DNA from: Acidocella sp.
GTDB lineage: Bacteria > Pseudomonadota > Alphaproteobacteria > Acetobacterales > Acetobacteraceae
Reading direction: 5' to 3'
DNA: 64,000 nt
NCBI GenBank assembly: GCA_027308685.1
Contig: DAIDEE010000049.1
Span: 25,442-89,441, forward strand
Positions within the stretch are counted from its first letter, which is position 1. The number at the start of each line of letters is the position of its first letter. The notes beneath the pieces were generated by a model. It saw only the letters and a program-made list of their open reading frames with translations. It ran no database searches and was not told the DNA's origin. Made by a program: the position numbers and the translations under genes. Positions 7,891-17,257 of the stretch are shown in pieces.

Positions 7891-9594
7891 ATGACAATGC
7901 TGTTCAAAATTTCTCGCCGCGCATGCACCGCCACCGCCATTATGCTTTCAGCCTGTGCCGCCGCCACCCCCGGCAGTGCCACCAGCGCCACCGGCACCGC
8001 CTATGGCGATTTTCTGGCGGCCCGCTACGCCGATGCGCAACAGGACCCGCAGGCTGCGGTGCATTATTACACCCAGGCCCTGGCGGCCGACCCTAACAAT
8101 CACGCCCTGATCAACGAAGGTTTCATCGCCGCCGTTATTTCCGGCAGTCCACAGGCACCGGCCCTCGCCAAACAGGTTACCAACAACGCGCTGGCCACCA
8201 TGCTGCTCGGCAACCAGGCTGCCATGAATGGCAATTACGCCGAAGCGGCGCGGCAATATGCCCTGTTGCCGCCAAATGACCTCTCAGGCTTGCTCGCCCC
8301 GCTGCTCTCAGCCTGGGCTCTTGCCGGTGAGGGCAATTCCACCGCTGCCCTGGCCACTCTGCAACCGCATATCGACGACGGCTCGCCCTTCGGTGGCGTA
8401 TATGCCCTGAATGCCGCCTTGATCGCCGACCAGGCGCACGACATGAAAGACGCCTCGAAATATTACGCCGACCCGGCCAACAATATCGCAGCCCCCAACC
8501 TGCGCCTCGCCCAGATCATGGCAAGCTGGCAGGCCCGCCAGGGCAACATTACCGCTGCGCAGGCCGAGTTGGCCGCCATGGCCAACACCCACCCCGGGCT
8601 GGCCGCCGCACTCCCCGGTTTACAGGCCGATGTCGCTCAGCCGGTCATCATCAACCCCACCGATGGTCTGGCGGAAGCCTACCTCACCATCGCCGGATCC
8701 CTCAGCCAGCCAGACCAAACCGTGCTGCGCCTGACGTTTTTACATTTTGCTCTGGATTTACGGCCTGACCTCACCTCCGCCCGTATCTTGCTGGCCACTC
8801 TGCTAACCGGCGGCAACAATGACAATCGGCAATCTGCCACGCCCTCCAAAGCCATGATGCAATCGGCCCTCGACACCTTAAAGCCCATCCCCGCTACCGA
8901 CCCGCTGTACGGTCCTGCGGCGGCGCAGGAAGCCACCCTGATGGCGGCTCTCGGACAAACCCAACCGGCGGTCGAACTCATCAATAAACTGCTCGTTACG
9001 TACCCGAAGGATATCGGCCTGCTGGAGCAAGCCGGCGATACGCTGCGCGGCAACAACCAGTTCCCTGATGCGATCCCGTACTACAGCCGCGCCATCGCTG
9101 AACTGCCTAACCCGCCGCCAGCGGAAGCCTGGACTCTGTTTTACGACCGCGGCATCTCCATCGACCAAAGCGGCGACTGGACAAAAGCTGAACCAGATTT
9201 ACAGGAGGCACTCAAGCTCGCCCCCAACCAGCCCTATGTGCTCAACTATATCGGCTACACCTGGGCGCTGCGCGGCGAGAACCTGCCAAAAGCCCTGGCA
9301 ATGCTCGACCAGGCCGTTAGCCTCGCTCCCAATGAAGGTGCGATCATCGACAGCCTCGGCTATGTCAACCTGAAAACCGGCGACACCAAACAGGCGATGC
9401 AACTGCTCATCAAAGCCGTGCAGATGGACCCTGACGATGCCGAAGTGAACGCCCATCTGGGCGATGCCTTCTATGCCGACGGCCAAAAACTGCAGGCCGA
9501 TTATCAATGGCAACGTGCGCTGGCCCTCAAGCCGGACGCCAAACTGCAAGCCGACATCGAAACCAAGCTCAAGCAATTCGCGCCGCCTTCATAA
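7891..9594 (+). CDS. TPR-repeat lipoprotein
   Basis: A 567-residue protein with a lipoprotein-type signal (hydrophobic N-terminus ending LSAC at about residue 22) and at least eight tetratricopeptide-like repeats spread over most of the length, clearest at the C-terminus (repeats with the pattern W..LG....A...Y..A and GY.....G....A...L..A). TPR lipoproteins scaffold protein complexes at the envelope. It is followed after 5 bases by ispE, an arrangement that suggests co-transcription but no obvious functional link. Confidence 0.82.
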   Translation: MTMLFKISRRACTATAIMLSACAAATPGSATSATGTAYGDFLAARYADAQQDPQAAVHYYTQALAADPNNHALINEGFIAAVISGSPQAPALAKQVTNNALATMLLGNQAAMNGNYAEAARQYALLPPNDLSGLLAPLLSAWALAGEGNSTAALATLQPHIDDGSPFGGVYALNAALIADQAHDMKDASKYYADPANNIAAPNLRLAQIMASWQARQGNITAAQAELAAMANTHPGLAAALPGLQADVAQPVIINPTDGLAEAYLTIAGSLSQPDQTVLRLTFLHFALDLRPDLTSARILLATLLTGGNNDNRQSATPSKAMMQSALDTLKPIPATDPLYGPAAAQEATLMAALGQTQPAVELINKLLVTYPKDIGLLEQAGDTLRGNNQFPDAIPYYSRAIAELPNPPPAEAWTLFYDRGISIDQSGDWTKAEPDLQEALKLAPNQPYVLNYIGYTWALRGENLPKALAMLDQAVSLAPNEGAIIDSLGYVNLKTGDTKQAMQLLIKAVQMDPDDAEVNAHLGDAFYADGQKLQADYQWQRALALKPDAKLQADIETKLKQFAPPS

Positions 9595-9599
9595 CGCCC

Positions 9600-10445
9600 A
9601 TGCTCGCCAGTTTCGCGCCTGCCAAGGTCAATTTGCACCTGCATGTCACCGGCAAACGCGCCGATGGGTATCATCTGCTGGATAGCCTCGCGGTATTCCC
9701 TAATGTCGGCGATGGCATCCGCGTTGAACCGGCTGACAAGCTTTCGCTGACCATTACCGGCCATTTCGGTAAAACGCTGGCCGCCGAGCCTGATAATTTA
9801 GTGTTACGCGCCGCCCGCGCCCTCAACCCCACCGGCACCGCGGCCATCACGTTGGAAAAAAACCTGCCAGTGGCTTCTGGTATCGGCGGCGGCTCGGCTG
9901 ATGCCGCGGCCGCGTTACGGGTGCTCGCGCGCCATTGGAACTTAAACGTTCCGCTGCACGGCATCGCAGCGTCCTTGGGGGCCGATGTCCCGGTCTGTCT
10001 CGCCCGCACCAGTGCCCGCATGAGCGGCATCGGGGAAATCCTCTCCCCCGCGCCAAAACTACCTCATTTCGGCATCATCCTGGTCAACCCGGGCGTGCAT
10101 GTCGCCACCCCGGCGGTATTTCGTGCCCGCACCGCTGCCTTCACGCCCGCCGCCATGTTCCCAGCCGCCTGGACCACCGCCGAGGCGCTGGCGCAAGCGC
10201 TCCAGCATGCCAGCAACGACCTCGAACCATTCGCCATCAGCCTGGCCCCGGTGATCGGCGACGTGCTGTCTCACCTCAAATCCCTGCCCGGCTGCCTGCT
10301 GGCCCGCATGTCCGGCTCCGGCGCCACCTGCTTTGCTTTGTTCACCACGCCCACCGCCGCCAGCACCGCCGCCGGCCAAATCAGCCAGCCAAATTGGTGG
10401 CATTGGGCCGGGGGGCTTTACGAACCAGCCCCCACCGACATATGA
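9600..10445 (+). CDS. ispE: 4-diphosphocytidyl-2-C-methyl-D-erythritol kinase
   Basis: Phosphorylates CDP-ME in the non-mevalonate isoprenoid pathway. The 281-residue protein opens with AKVNLHLHVTGKRADGYH, typical of IspE, and has the GHMP-kinase ATP loop LPVASGIGGGSADAAA and the C-terminal MSGSGATCFALF motif. The start at 9600 is chosen over the upstream in-frame extension because the family motif begins within six residues and the TPR gene stops just before it. tRNA-Gln follows 29 bases downstream. Confidence 0.95.
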   Translation: MLASFAPAKVNLHLHVTGKRADGYHLLDSLAVFPNVGDGIRVEPADKLSLTITGHFGKTLAAEPDNLVLRAARALNPTGTAAITLEKNLPVASGIGGGSADAAAALRVLARHWNLNVPLHGIAASLGADVPVCLARTSARMSGIGEILSPAPKLPHFGIILVNPGVHVATPAVFRARTAAFTPAAMFPAAWTTAEALAQALQHASNDLEPFAISLAPVIGDVLSHLKSLPGCLLARMSGSGATCFALFTTPTAASTAAGQISQPNWWHWAGGLYEPAPTDI

Positions 10446-10474
10446 GCACCACATACAAGACTACCCACGCCCAT

Positions 10475-10549
10475 TGGGACGTCGCCAAGCGGTAAGGCAG
10501 CGGATTTTGATTCCGCCATGCGGAGGTTCGAATCCTCCCGTCCCAGCCA
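10475..10549 (+). tRNA. tRNA-Gln (UUG)
   Basis: A complete cloverleaf is visible. The acceptor stem TGGGACG (10475-10481) pairs with CGTCCCA (10539-10545), followed by discriminator G and an encoded CCA. The anticodon stem GCGGA/TCCGC closes the loop TTTTGAT with anticodon TTG, and the T arm contains GGTTCGAATCC. Confidence 0.96.
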
Positions 10550-10615
10550 GCGCTCTTATCATGCCTATGCGCTGCAATTCCCCTACCGGCGCGGTGCGGG
10601 GTTTGCTACATCGAC

Positions 10616-12283
10616 GTGGTGAATCAATATCTTGCTCTATCAATTGGGTTGCCCGGCCATGGTTTGCACCTGGCCTACGACCCGCTGGCGTTATTGTTTC
10701 TCGCCATTCTCACCCCGCAGATCATTGCCACCGCCCTCGGGCCCGACCGTAAATCCGTCGCCTACTGGCTGTTTGTGGCCGGCATGGTGCTGGCAGTGCT
10801 GGCCGCCGAAGCGTTTACCCTGTTGCTGGGCTTCGAGTTGATGAGTGCGGCTTCCTGGCTGCTGGTGCTGCGCGGCGACCGTAAACCCGGCACTTTGTAC
10901 GCCGGCGTCGCGATGTTTTCCGGCGCCTGCCTGTTACCGGCACTATTCCTGCCGCCCGGCGGCATCGCCTTCACGCTCATTCTGTTGGGCGCCGGGGCCA
11001 AGGCCGGGCTGGCCCCCTTGCACGCCTGGCTGCCCCGCGCCCACCCGGCGCCCTCCGCTGGGGTATCCGCTCTGATGTCGGGCGGCATGGTCAAAGTGGC
11101 ACTATACATCCTCATTCGCTATGGCTTCATCGTGCTGGGGGGTGCGGCGCAGCCCTGGTGGGGCACCGCGTTGATCATCGCCGGCAGCGCTTCGGTTCTC
11201 ATCGGCTCACTCAGGGCGATGCTGGAAGTGGAGCTTAAAACCATTCTGGCCTGCTCCACGGTCGAGCATGTCGGCCTGATCGCCGTCGGGCTTGGCATCG
11301 CCCTGCGTGCCAAGGCCCTGGGCGACCCCTCCCTCGCCGCGCTGGCGCTGCAAGGCGCATTGTTGTGCGCCATTGCCCATGGGCTGTTCAAACCCTTGTT
11401 ATTCCTCGGCGCGGGCGCGGTAAAACACGCCACCAGCACCACCTCGCTGGACTGGCTGGGCGGCCTCATTCGGGGTATGCCCAGGCTCGGCGGGCTGATG
11501 CTGGCCGGCTGCTTCGGCATGGCAGCGCTCCCGCTTGGCCCCGGCTTTGCGCCGGAATTTTTGTTACTGCACGCCGTCATCAACGCCGCCGACACCGGCG
11601 AGATCATCTCACGCATCGGCTTTACGGCACTCCTCGCCATCCTTGGCCTGAGTGCCGCCCTGGCCCTGGGGGCGGCGGTGCGGATCATCGGCATCGGTTT
11701 CCTGGGCCGACCACGCTCCCTACGCGCTGCCGCCGCCGAGGAGGCCGATAAGCCGGTACTGCTCGGCATGGGCCTGCTGGCGCTGCTCTGCCTCCCCGTC
11801 GCATTATTTCCGGGCCTGATTTTGCTGTTTCTCAACCCGGTGATCAACCAATTGATCCCCGATGCTGAACAATTACCCCTCGGCTACGCACCCGCCCCCC
11901 TCGCATTTTTGCTGCTGCTATCCGCCGGGGCCGCCTATGCGGTTCTCAAACGCTTTGGCACCAAGGCTGAACGCGAAGTGCACGCCTTCAACGGCGGCTT
12001 CGGCAAACCCCCGGCCTGGCTGCCGTTCGGCGACCCGATCACTCAAGCTACCGGCACCGGCTTCGCTGAACCGATAAAGCGAGCACTTGGCGTCGCGATA
12101 CTCGGCCCCAAAACCATCGACCCTGGCGAGCTTTACGTGCTCGACCCGCTGCGCCGCCTGAACGTGCGATTCACCCGCGCCGCCGAGCGCGTCCGGCGCG
12201 CCACCATCCGCCAGCGCCTGGCCTTCGTATTCATGGCCCTGGTGCTGTTCCTGGCCGCGCTCGGCTTCGTGCAGGGCACCTGA
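10616..12283 (+). CDS. hyfB: Ehr/hydrogenase-4-type complex, antiporter-like subunit HyfB
   Basis: A 555-residue polytopic membrane protein of the NuoL/M/N (Mrp antiporter) family, related to HyfB/HycC. A long chain of hydrophobic helices contains the characteristic KAGLAPLHAWLPRAHPAPS motif with the conserved Lys of the proton half-channel, followed by a second conserved Lys in MVKVALYILIRY. GTG at 10616 or at 10619 is the start; neither has a strong Shine-Dalgarno. It begins a six-gene operon with a 2-base gap to hyfC. The expected role is proton or sodium translocation driven by the peripheral arm; partner analysis below argues the complex does not make hydrogen. Confidence 0.88.
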   Translation: MVNQYLALSIGLPGHGLHLAYDPLALLFLAILTPQIIATALGPDRKSVAYWLFVAGMVLAVLAAEAFTLLLGFELMSAASWLLVLRGDRKPGTLYAGVAMFSGACLLPALFLPPGGIAFTLILLGAGAKAGLAPLHAWLPRAHPAPSAGVSALMSGGMVKVALYILIRYGFIVLGGAAQPWWGTALIIAGSASVLIGSLRAMLEVELKTILACSTVEHVGLIAVGLGIALRAKALGDPSLAALALQGALLCAIAHGLFKPLLFLGAGAVKHATSTTSLDWLGGLIRGMPRLGGLMLAGCFGMAALPLGPGFAPEFLLLHAVINAADTGEIISRIGFTALLAILGLSAALALGAAVRIIGIGFLGRPRSLRAAAAEEADKPVLLGMGLLALLCLPVALFPGLILLFLNPVINQLIPDAEQLPLGYAPAPLAFLLLLSAGAAYAVLKRFGTKAEREVHAFNGGFGKPPAWLPFGDPITQATGTGFAEPIKRALGVAILGPKTIDPGELYVLDPLRRLNVRFTRAAERVRRATIRQRLAFVFMALVLFLAALGFVQGT

Positions 12284-12285
12284 GC

Positions 12286-13251
12286 ATGCTGCACGCCCTC
12301 CTCGCCGTTATCGCCACCCTCATCCACACCGCTTTGATGTTTGGCCTCGCCCCGCTGCTGATCGGCATCGTCACCAAAGCCCGCGCCCGCCTGCTCGGCC
12401 GCACCGGCCCACCGTTCCTGCAGCCCTACCGCGACCTTGCCAAGTTACTACGCAAGACCGCACTGATCCCAGACACCGCCACGCAATTTTACAAAATCTG
12501 GCCGTACATCACGCTCAGCGCCACCGCCGTCACCGCGTTGCTGGTGCCGAGCTTTTCTTTCGGCCTGATCACCGCGCCACTCTCCGATTTCATCACCCTC
12601 ATCGGCCTGTTTGCCGCCGCCCGCGGTGCTACCATGCTGGCCGGGCTGGAAACCGGCTTCGGCTTCGGTGGCGCCGGTGCGGCGCGCGACGCTTTATTCA
12701 GCCTGTTCACCGAGGCGGCTTTATTGGTGCTGGTGCTCACTTTCGTTATGCTCGCGCATACGCCCACCGTTGACGGCATCGGCACGCAGTTCCGCGACGG
12801 CCATATCGGCCTCTCCGTCTCGCTCGGTTTCGCCTTCGCCGCCATGCTGTGCGTGGCACTCACCGAAACCGGCCGCATCCCGGTTGATAACCCCGCCGGC
12901 CACCTCGAACTCGGCATGGTGCATGAGGCGATGCTGCTGGAATATTCCGGCCGTTACCTCGCCATGTTCTATTACGCCGCCGCCTTGCGCCTGATCATCT
13001 GGATGTCACTGATCAGCGCCATCTTCCTGCCATTTGGTTTAGCCAATGCCGCTAATATGCTCTCTTGGCCGGGCGGTTTAGTTTTATGGGGCCTCAAACT
13101 CATCATCGGGGCTTTTACTCTGGCGGCTTTTGAAGTCGCCACCGCCAAGATGCGCGTCTTCCGGGTGCCGGAATTTCTCGGCGTGGCGCTGCTGCTTGGC
13201 ATTCTCTCGAGCGTGTTTTTATTCGTCGCCACCAAGCTGGGTGGCTCATGA
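12286..13251 (+). CDS. hyfC: Ehr/hydrogenase-4-type complex, NuoH-like subunit HyfC
   Basis: A 321-residue membrane protein of the NuoH/HycD/HyfC family, which links the peripheral electron-transfer arm to the antiporter subunits. Visible are GRTGPPFLQPYRDLAKLLRK near the N-terminus and the family signature ETGRIPVDNPAGHLELGMVHEAMLLEYSG with its acidic residues in the E-channel region. About eight membrane segments are apparent. It follows hyfB by two bases and overlaps hyfE by four (ATGA). Confidence 0.92.
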   Translation: MLHALLAVIATLIHTALMFGLAPLLIGIVTKARARLLGRTGPPFLQPYRDLAKLLRKTALIPDTATQFYKIWPYITLSATAVTALLVPSFSFGLITAPLSDFITLIGLFAAARGATMLAGLETGFGFGGAGAARDALFSLFTEAALLVLVLTFVMLAHTPTVDGIGTQFRDGHIGLSVSLGFAFAAMLCVALTETGRIPVDNPAGHLELGMVHEAMLLEYSGRYLAMFYYAAALRLIIWMSLISAIFLPFGLANAANMLSWPGGLVLWGLKLIIGAFTLAAFEVATAKMRVFRVPEFLGVALLLGILSSVFLFVATKLGGS

Positions 13252-13910
13252 GCAACTTCATTTATCCTCTCGCGCATCTGCTGGGCGGACTCATTCTCAT
13301 CTGCGCCTTTGCCCTGCTCTCGCAGCGTCGCCTCGCCGCCATGATCACACTTTACCAGTTTGAGGCCATGATCCTCACAGCGGCGGCCTTCTGGCAAGGC
13401 TACGCCCAGCATGAACTTGCCCTCTATCTCACCGGCATCATCACTCTGGTGATTAAAGCCATAGCCCTGCCCATCGGCCTGCGCCGCATCGTGAAAAACT
13501 TCAACATCGTCCGCGCGGTGGAAACCGCCATGCCGGTTGGCCTCTCCATGATCCTGGGCGTCGGCCTGATTGGTGTTGCGGTATGGGTCGTGCTGCCCAC
13601 CACCATGAGCGCTGTGACCTTGACGCGCGAAGACCTCGCCATCTCACTCTCAGTGGTATTGTTGGGCCTGTTAGTGATGACCACGCGCCGCAACGCGCTC
13701 AGCCAGGTGGTGGGCTTCCTCTCCACCGAAAATGGCCTGGTGCTGGCCGCCATTGGCATGCCGGGGATGCCGTTCGTCGCCGAACTCTCGGTGGCTCTAT
13801 TGGTGCTCATGGCCTTCCTGGTCGTCGGCGTATTTTTATTCCGTATCCGTGAGCATTTCGACAATCTCGATATCGCCGGGATCGAATCCATTGAGAAGCA
13901 GGGCCGATGA
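13248..13910 (+). CDS. hyfE: Ehr/hydrogenase-4-type complex, small membrane subunit HyfE
   Basis: A 220-residue, very hydrophobic protein with about six membrane helices; the N-terminal third resembles NuoK-like MrpC proteins, as in HyfE. The sequence LTGIITLVIKAIALPIGLRRIV is characteristic, as is the C-terminal LVVGVFLFRIREHFDNLDI. It overlaps both neighbours by four bases, so it is translationally coupled within the operon. Confidence 0.88.
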   Translation: MSNFIYPLAHLLGGLILICAFALLSQRRLAAMITLYQFEAMILTAAAFWQGYAQHELALYLTGIITLVIKAIALPIGLRRIVKNFNIVRAVETAMPVGLSMILGVGLIGVAVWVVLPTTMSAVTLTREDLAISLSVVLLGLLVMTTRRNALSQVVGFLSTENGLVLAAIGMPGMPFVAELSVALLVLMAFLVVGVFLFRIREHFDNLDIAGIESIEKQGR

Positions 13911-15361
13911 GTATTGCCCTGCTCGCCGTTCTGGTCCCACTGCTTGCCGCTATCCCGCTGGCGCTGGCGGGCAGCGCCACCAGCGCTTCGTATTTCAATC
14001 TTGCCCTCAACGCCGTGACGTTCGCACTAACGCTCGGCGTTGGCTTCAGCCCCGGCACCGGCATGCTTCACGCCGATCATCTTGGCATCATCTTCGGAAT
14101 CCTCAGCGGCTTTGTCGGCTTCACCACCTCGATCAACAACATCGGCTTCATCAAAAGCGAACAAGGCCGCAAATCCATACGCCGCTGGCGGCTGTATCAC
14201 GCCATGTGCCAGGTGATGCTGGGCACCACATTGCTGGGCCTGTACGCCGATAACATCGGCCTGCTGTGGGTGGCGGTTGAAGGAGCCACCATTTCCGCGA
14301 CACTTGGCGTGTCACTCTCGCGCACGGCGTCAGCACTCGAGGCCGCCTGGAAATATTTCATCCTGGGCGGGGTCGGCATCGCGCTGGCTTTGTTCGGCAT
14401 CATGCTCACTTATCTCGCGGCCCAGCCAGCGCTTGGCCCTGGCATTGCCGCCATGAGCTTTAACGCCCTCACGCAACATGCAGCGCAACTCGATGGCTCG
14501 CTGATGACCCTGGCCTTCGTGTTTTTATTATTCGGTTTCGGCACCAAAGCGGCTTTAGTACCGCTGCATGGCTGGCTGCCGGATGCCTACGCCGAAGGCC
14601 CCATTCCGCTCACCGCCACTCTTTCGGTGCTGTTGCTGAACGTCGGCTTGCTGGCACTGTTGCGGTTCCGCCATTTGATGTCAGCCAACGCCGCCGCTGG
14701 CGCCGGTGCCATGCACCCTGGCCCGTTCCTGCTTATTCTCGGCCTCGCCTCATTATTCCTCACCGGCTTTTCGCTGTGGCGGCGGCGCGACTCCCGGCGG
14801 TTTTTCGGCTTCTCCTCAATCGAGCATTCCGGCATCGCCATCTTTGCCTTCGGCATCGGCGGCCCCGCCATCATCTTCGGCGGCCTGTTGCATATGCTGC
14901 TGCACACGCTGCTGAAATCGGCGTTGTTTCAAGCGCTCACCAAAGCCGCTCTGGCGCGCGGCAGCGCTGCCCCCGGCAACTACGGGTTCTCACACCTGCG
15001 CGGCATGATCGCCACCAACAAACACCTCGGCTGGCTGCTGGTCATTTGCATTTTCGCCCTAACCGGCCTGCCGCCCTCGGGACTATTCACCAGCGAATAC
15101 CTCATCATCAGCCAGACCATCATCCGCGACCCGTATTATTCACTCCCGCTGGGCGCCGGACTGCTGCTCTGCGCCATCGCCATCATCCGCCAGGTCGGCC
15201 CGGTGGGTTTTGCCCCCGCCCCCGCCAGCGCCAAACCGCAAAAAGCCGGGGCTGATATCATCACCATCTATGCCCATCTCATTCTGGTGCTGCTGCTGGC
15301 CTTTGCCATGCCGGTTGCCCTCGTCACCCTGCTCTCTCACATTGCGGACACCCTGCAATGA
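13907..15361 (+). CDS. hyfF: Ehr/hydrogenase-4-type complex, antiporter-like subunit HyfF
   Basis: A 484-residue second NuoL/M/N-type subunit. The conserved loop KAALVPLHGWLPDAYAEGPIP carries the channel Lys, and a VEGATISA segment supplies the family's conserved Glu in transmembrane helix 5. Roughly 13-14 membrane helices can be counted. With HyfB it gives the complex two antiporter-like modules; HyfD, the third of E. coli hydrogenase 4, is absent. It overlaps hyfG by four bases. Confidence 0.9.
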   Translation: MSIALLAVLVPLLAAIPLALAGSATSASYFNLALNAVTFALTLGVGFSPGTGMLHADHLGIIFGILSGFVGFTTSINNIGFIKSEQGRKSIRRWRLYHAMCQVMLGTTLLGLYADNIGLLWVAVEGATISATLGVSLSRTASALEAAWKYFILGGVGIALALFGIMLTYLAAQPALGPGIAAMSFNALTQHAAQLDGSLMTLAFVFLLFGFGTKAALVPLHGWLPDAYAEGPIPLTATLSVLLLNVGLLALLRFRHLMSANAAAGAGAMHPGPFLLILGLASLFLTGFSLWRRRDSRRFFGFSSIEHSGIAIFAFGIGGPAIIFGGLLHMLLHTLLKSALFQALTKAALARGSAAPGNYGFSHLRGMIATNKHLGWLLVICIFALTGLPPSGLFTSEYLIISQTIIRDPYYSLPLGAGLLLCAIAIIRQVGPVGFAPAPASAKPQKAGADIITIYAHLILVLLLAFAMPVALVTLLSHIADTLQ

Positions 15362-16734
15362 CCCCGCCTAATCTTTCAGCCCATTTCTGGCAAAATCACA
15401 GCGGCGAATTTATTGCATTATGGACCAGCGGCGAGCTGGCCTATGCGCTGTTCGACACCGGCCTGATCACCACCAGCCTTGAGGACGGCACGTACCCGGC
15501 GCTCTCGCCCAAGCACCCCGGCGCGGCCTGGTTCGAGAAACTCGGCCAGGACCTCAACGGCCACAAAGCCAGCGGCGTAACCCACGCCAACACCGCCATC
15601 GAACATTTCCTCAGCCCCAACGGCACCGCCCCCTGGCCAGAATTCCGCCCTGCCCCTGGCGATGGCGTGCACCAGATGGCGGTTGGCCCGATCCACGCCG
15701 GCATCATCGAACCCGGCCATTTCCGTTTCTCGATCATCGGTGAAAAGGTCCTGAAGCTCGAAGCTCGCCTCGGCTATACCCACAAGGGCACGCTGGCGCT
15801 GATGCGCGGCAAATCGCCACGCAACGCCGCCCGCTTCGCCGCCCGCATCTCGGGCGATGCCACCGTGGCGCATTCGCTGGCCTTCGCCCACGCCACCGAG
15901 GCCGCCCTCGGCCTCACCCCGCCGCCGCGCGCGGTACATTTACGCGCCGTGATGGCCGAGCTGGAGCGCATGGCCAACCATACCTCCGACATAGGCGCCA
16001 TCGCCGGTGACGCCGGGTTCGCCTTCCTTGACGCCCGCTTCGCCTGGCACCGCGAATCCCTCTGCGCCGCCGCCAGCGCCGCCTTCGGCCACCGGCTGAT
16101 GATGGACATGGTCATCCCCGGCGGTATCGCGGGCGACATTAAAACCGGCGGCGCCGATGCCATCCGCCGCACCCTCGATGCGTTGGAAACCGAACTACCC
16201 GGCCTGACGCGGGTATTCGAGGATTACGCCAGCCTGCAGGACCGTCTGGTCGGCACCGGCCATATCGGAACCCACCTCGCCGCCCGCTACGCCGCCGGCG
16301 GCGTCACTGGCCGCGCCTCGGGCCGCCAGACTGACGCCCGCATCAACCCCGGCTACGCCCCCTACGAGCTGATGGAACTCAGCGTGCCGGTGGAAACCGA
16401 GGGCGACGTGGCCGCCCGCGTCAAAATCCGGCTGGCCGAACTGGCCGAAAGCTACCGCATGATCCGCACCCTGCTGAACCACCTGCCCGATGGCCAGATC
16501 GCCCTCGCCCCGCCCGCCACCTCCGGCATGGGGTTGGGTGTGGCGGAAAGCTTCCGCGGTCCGGTCTGGCACTGGTTGAATATCGACACTGGATTGATCA
16601 CCGACATCTTCCTCGCCGATGCCAGCACCCTGCATTGGCCGCTGGTCGAACATGCAGCCTGCACCAGCATCATCGCAGATTTCCCGCTGATCAATAAATC
16701 CGTCAACGCGTCATATTCCGGAGTCGACCTGTAA
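15358..16734 (+). CDS. hyfG: Ehr complex large subunit (HyfG/NuoCD-like) without NiFe ligands
   Basis: A 458-residue soluble subunit: a short, divergent NuoC-like N-terminal part (about 1-105) and a NuoD/hydrogenase-large-like part starting at GPIHAGIIEPGHFRF. Only two cysteines occur, Cys236 and Cys435. The N-terminal NiFe motif CxxC is replaced by Ser165 and Ala168 (ARISGDATVAHS) and the C-terminal one by Ser452 and Gly455 (NASYSGVDL). The rest of the fold, such as GYTHKG and ERMANH, is preserved, so the gene is not decaying. It therefore cannot bind a NiFe centre in the known way; like NuoD it may help form a quinone or other substrate site. Databases often label such genes hydrogenase or formate hydrogenlyase subunits. 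Confidence 0.9.
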   Translation: MTPPNLSAHFWQNHSGEFIALWTSGELAYALFDTGLITTSLEDGTYPALSPKHPGAAWFEKLGQDLNGHKASGVTHANTAIEHFLSPNGTAPWPEFRPAPGDGVHQMAVGPIHAGIIEPGHFRFSIIGEKVLKLEARLGYTHKGTLALMRGKSPRNAARFAARISGDATVAHSLAFAHATEAALGLTPPPRAVHLRAVMAELERMANHTSDIGAIAGDAGFAFLDARFAWHRESLCAAASAAFGHRLMMDMVIPGGIAGDIKTGGADAIRRTLDALETELPGLTRVFEDYASLQDRLVGTGHIGTHLAARYAAGGVTGRASGRQTDARINPGYAPYELMELSVPVETEGDVAARVKIRLAELAESYRMIRTLLNHLPDGQIALAPPATSGMGLGVAESFRGPVWHWLNIDTGLITDIFLADASTLHWPLVEHAACTSIIADFPLINKSVNASYSGVDL

Positions 16735-17255
16735 TGGTGTGGTCCACGCTCGCGCAGCATCTGCTCACCAAACCCCGCGCCCCGCGCGAGGCCGGGCACA
16801 GCACCGCCGCTGCCCTGGCTGAGCGCCTGCAAAATCTCTCCAATGAAAAACTTGGCCGCAGCCTCGCCATCCGCCATGTTGATGCAGGCTCCTGCAACGG
16901 CTGCGAGTTGGAACTGCGCGCCATTCAGAACATGGTGTACGACCTCACCCAATACGGCCTGTCCTTCACCCCCAGCCCGCGCCATGCCGATGTATTGCTC
17001 ATCACCGGCGTTGCCGCCCGCAACATGGCCGAGGCGCTGCGCCAGACTCGCGCCGCCATGCCGGACCCGGTTTTCACCATCGCGGTAGGTGACTGCGCGG
17101 TTGACGGCGGCGTGTTCAAAGGCTCCCCCGCCATTACCGGCGGCGCTGATTCCATTCTCACGGTTGATTTAATGATCTCAGGCTGCCCGCCCACCCCAGG
17201 GCAGATTATCGACGGGCTATTATCCCTGATCGAGGCCCATACCGGGGGGAAATAA
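16734..17255 (+). CDS. hyfI: Ehr complex small subunit (HyfI/NuoB-like), [4Fe-4S] protein
   Basis: A 173-residue NuoB/HycG/HyfI homologue. All four ligands for the proximal N2-type [4Fe-4S] cluster are present: Cys54 and Cys57 in GSCNGCELE, Cys121 in VGDCAVDGG and Cys151 in SGCPPTPGQI. The cluster is therefore expected to be intact although the partner large subunit lacks a NiFe site. The ATG overlaps the hyfG stop (TAATG). It is the last gene of the operon; a 12-base-pair hairpin follows at once. No ferredoxin-like HyfH or HyfA gene and no hyp maturation gene is found nearby. Confidence 0.92.
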   Translation: MVWSTLAQHLLTKPRAPREAGHSTAAALAERLQNLSNEKLGRSLAIRHVDAGSCNGCELELRAIQNMVYDLTQYGLSFTPSPRHADVLLITGVAARNMAEALRQTRAAMPDPVFTIAVGDCAVDGGVFKGSPAITGGADSILTVDLMISGCPPTPGQIIDGLLSLIEAHTGGK

Positions 17256-17257
17256 AG

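Noticed and set aside
10616..17255. Functional formate hydrogenlyase or hydrogenase 4
   Set aside because: The large subunit lacks all four NiFe cysteine ligands, and no maturation, ferredoxin-like or formate dehydrogenase genes are present nearby.
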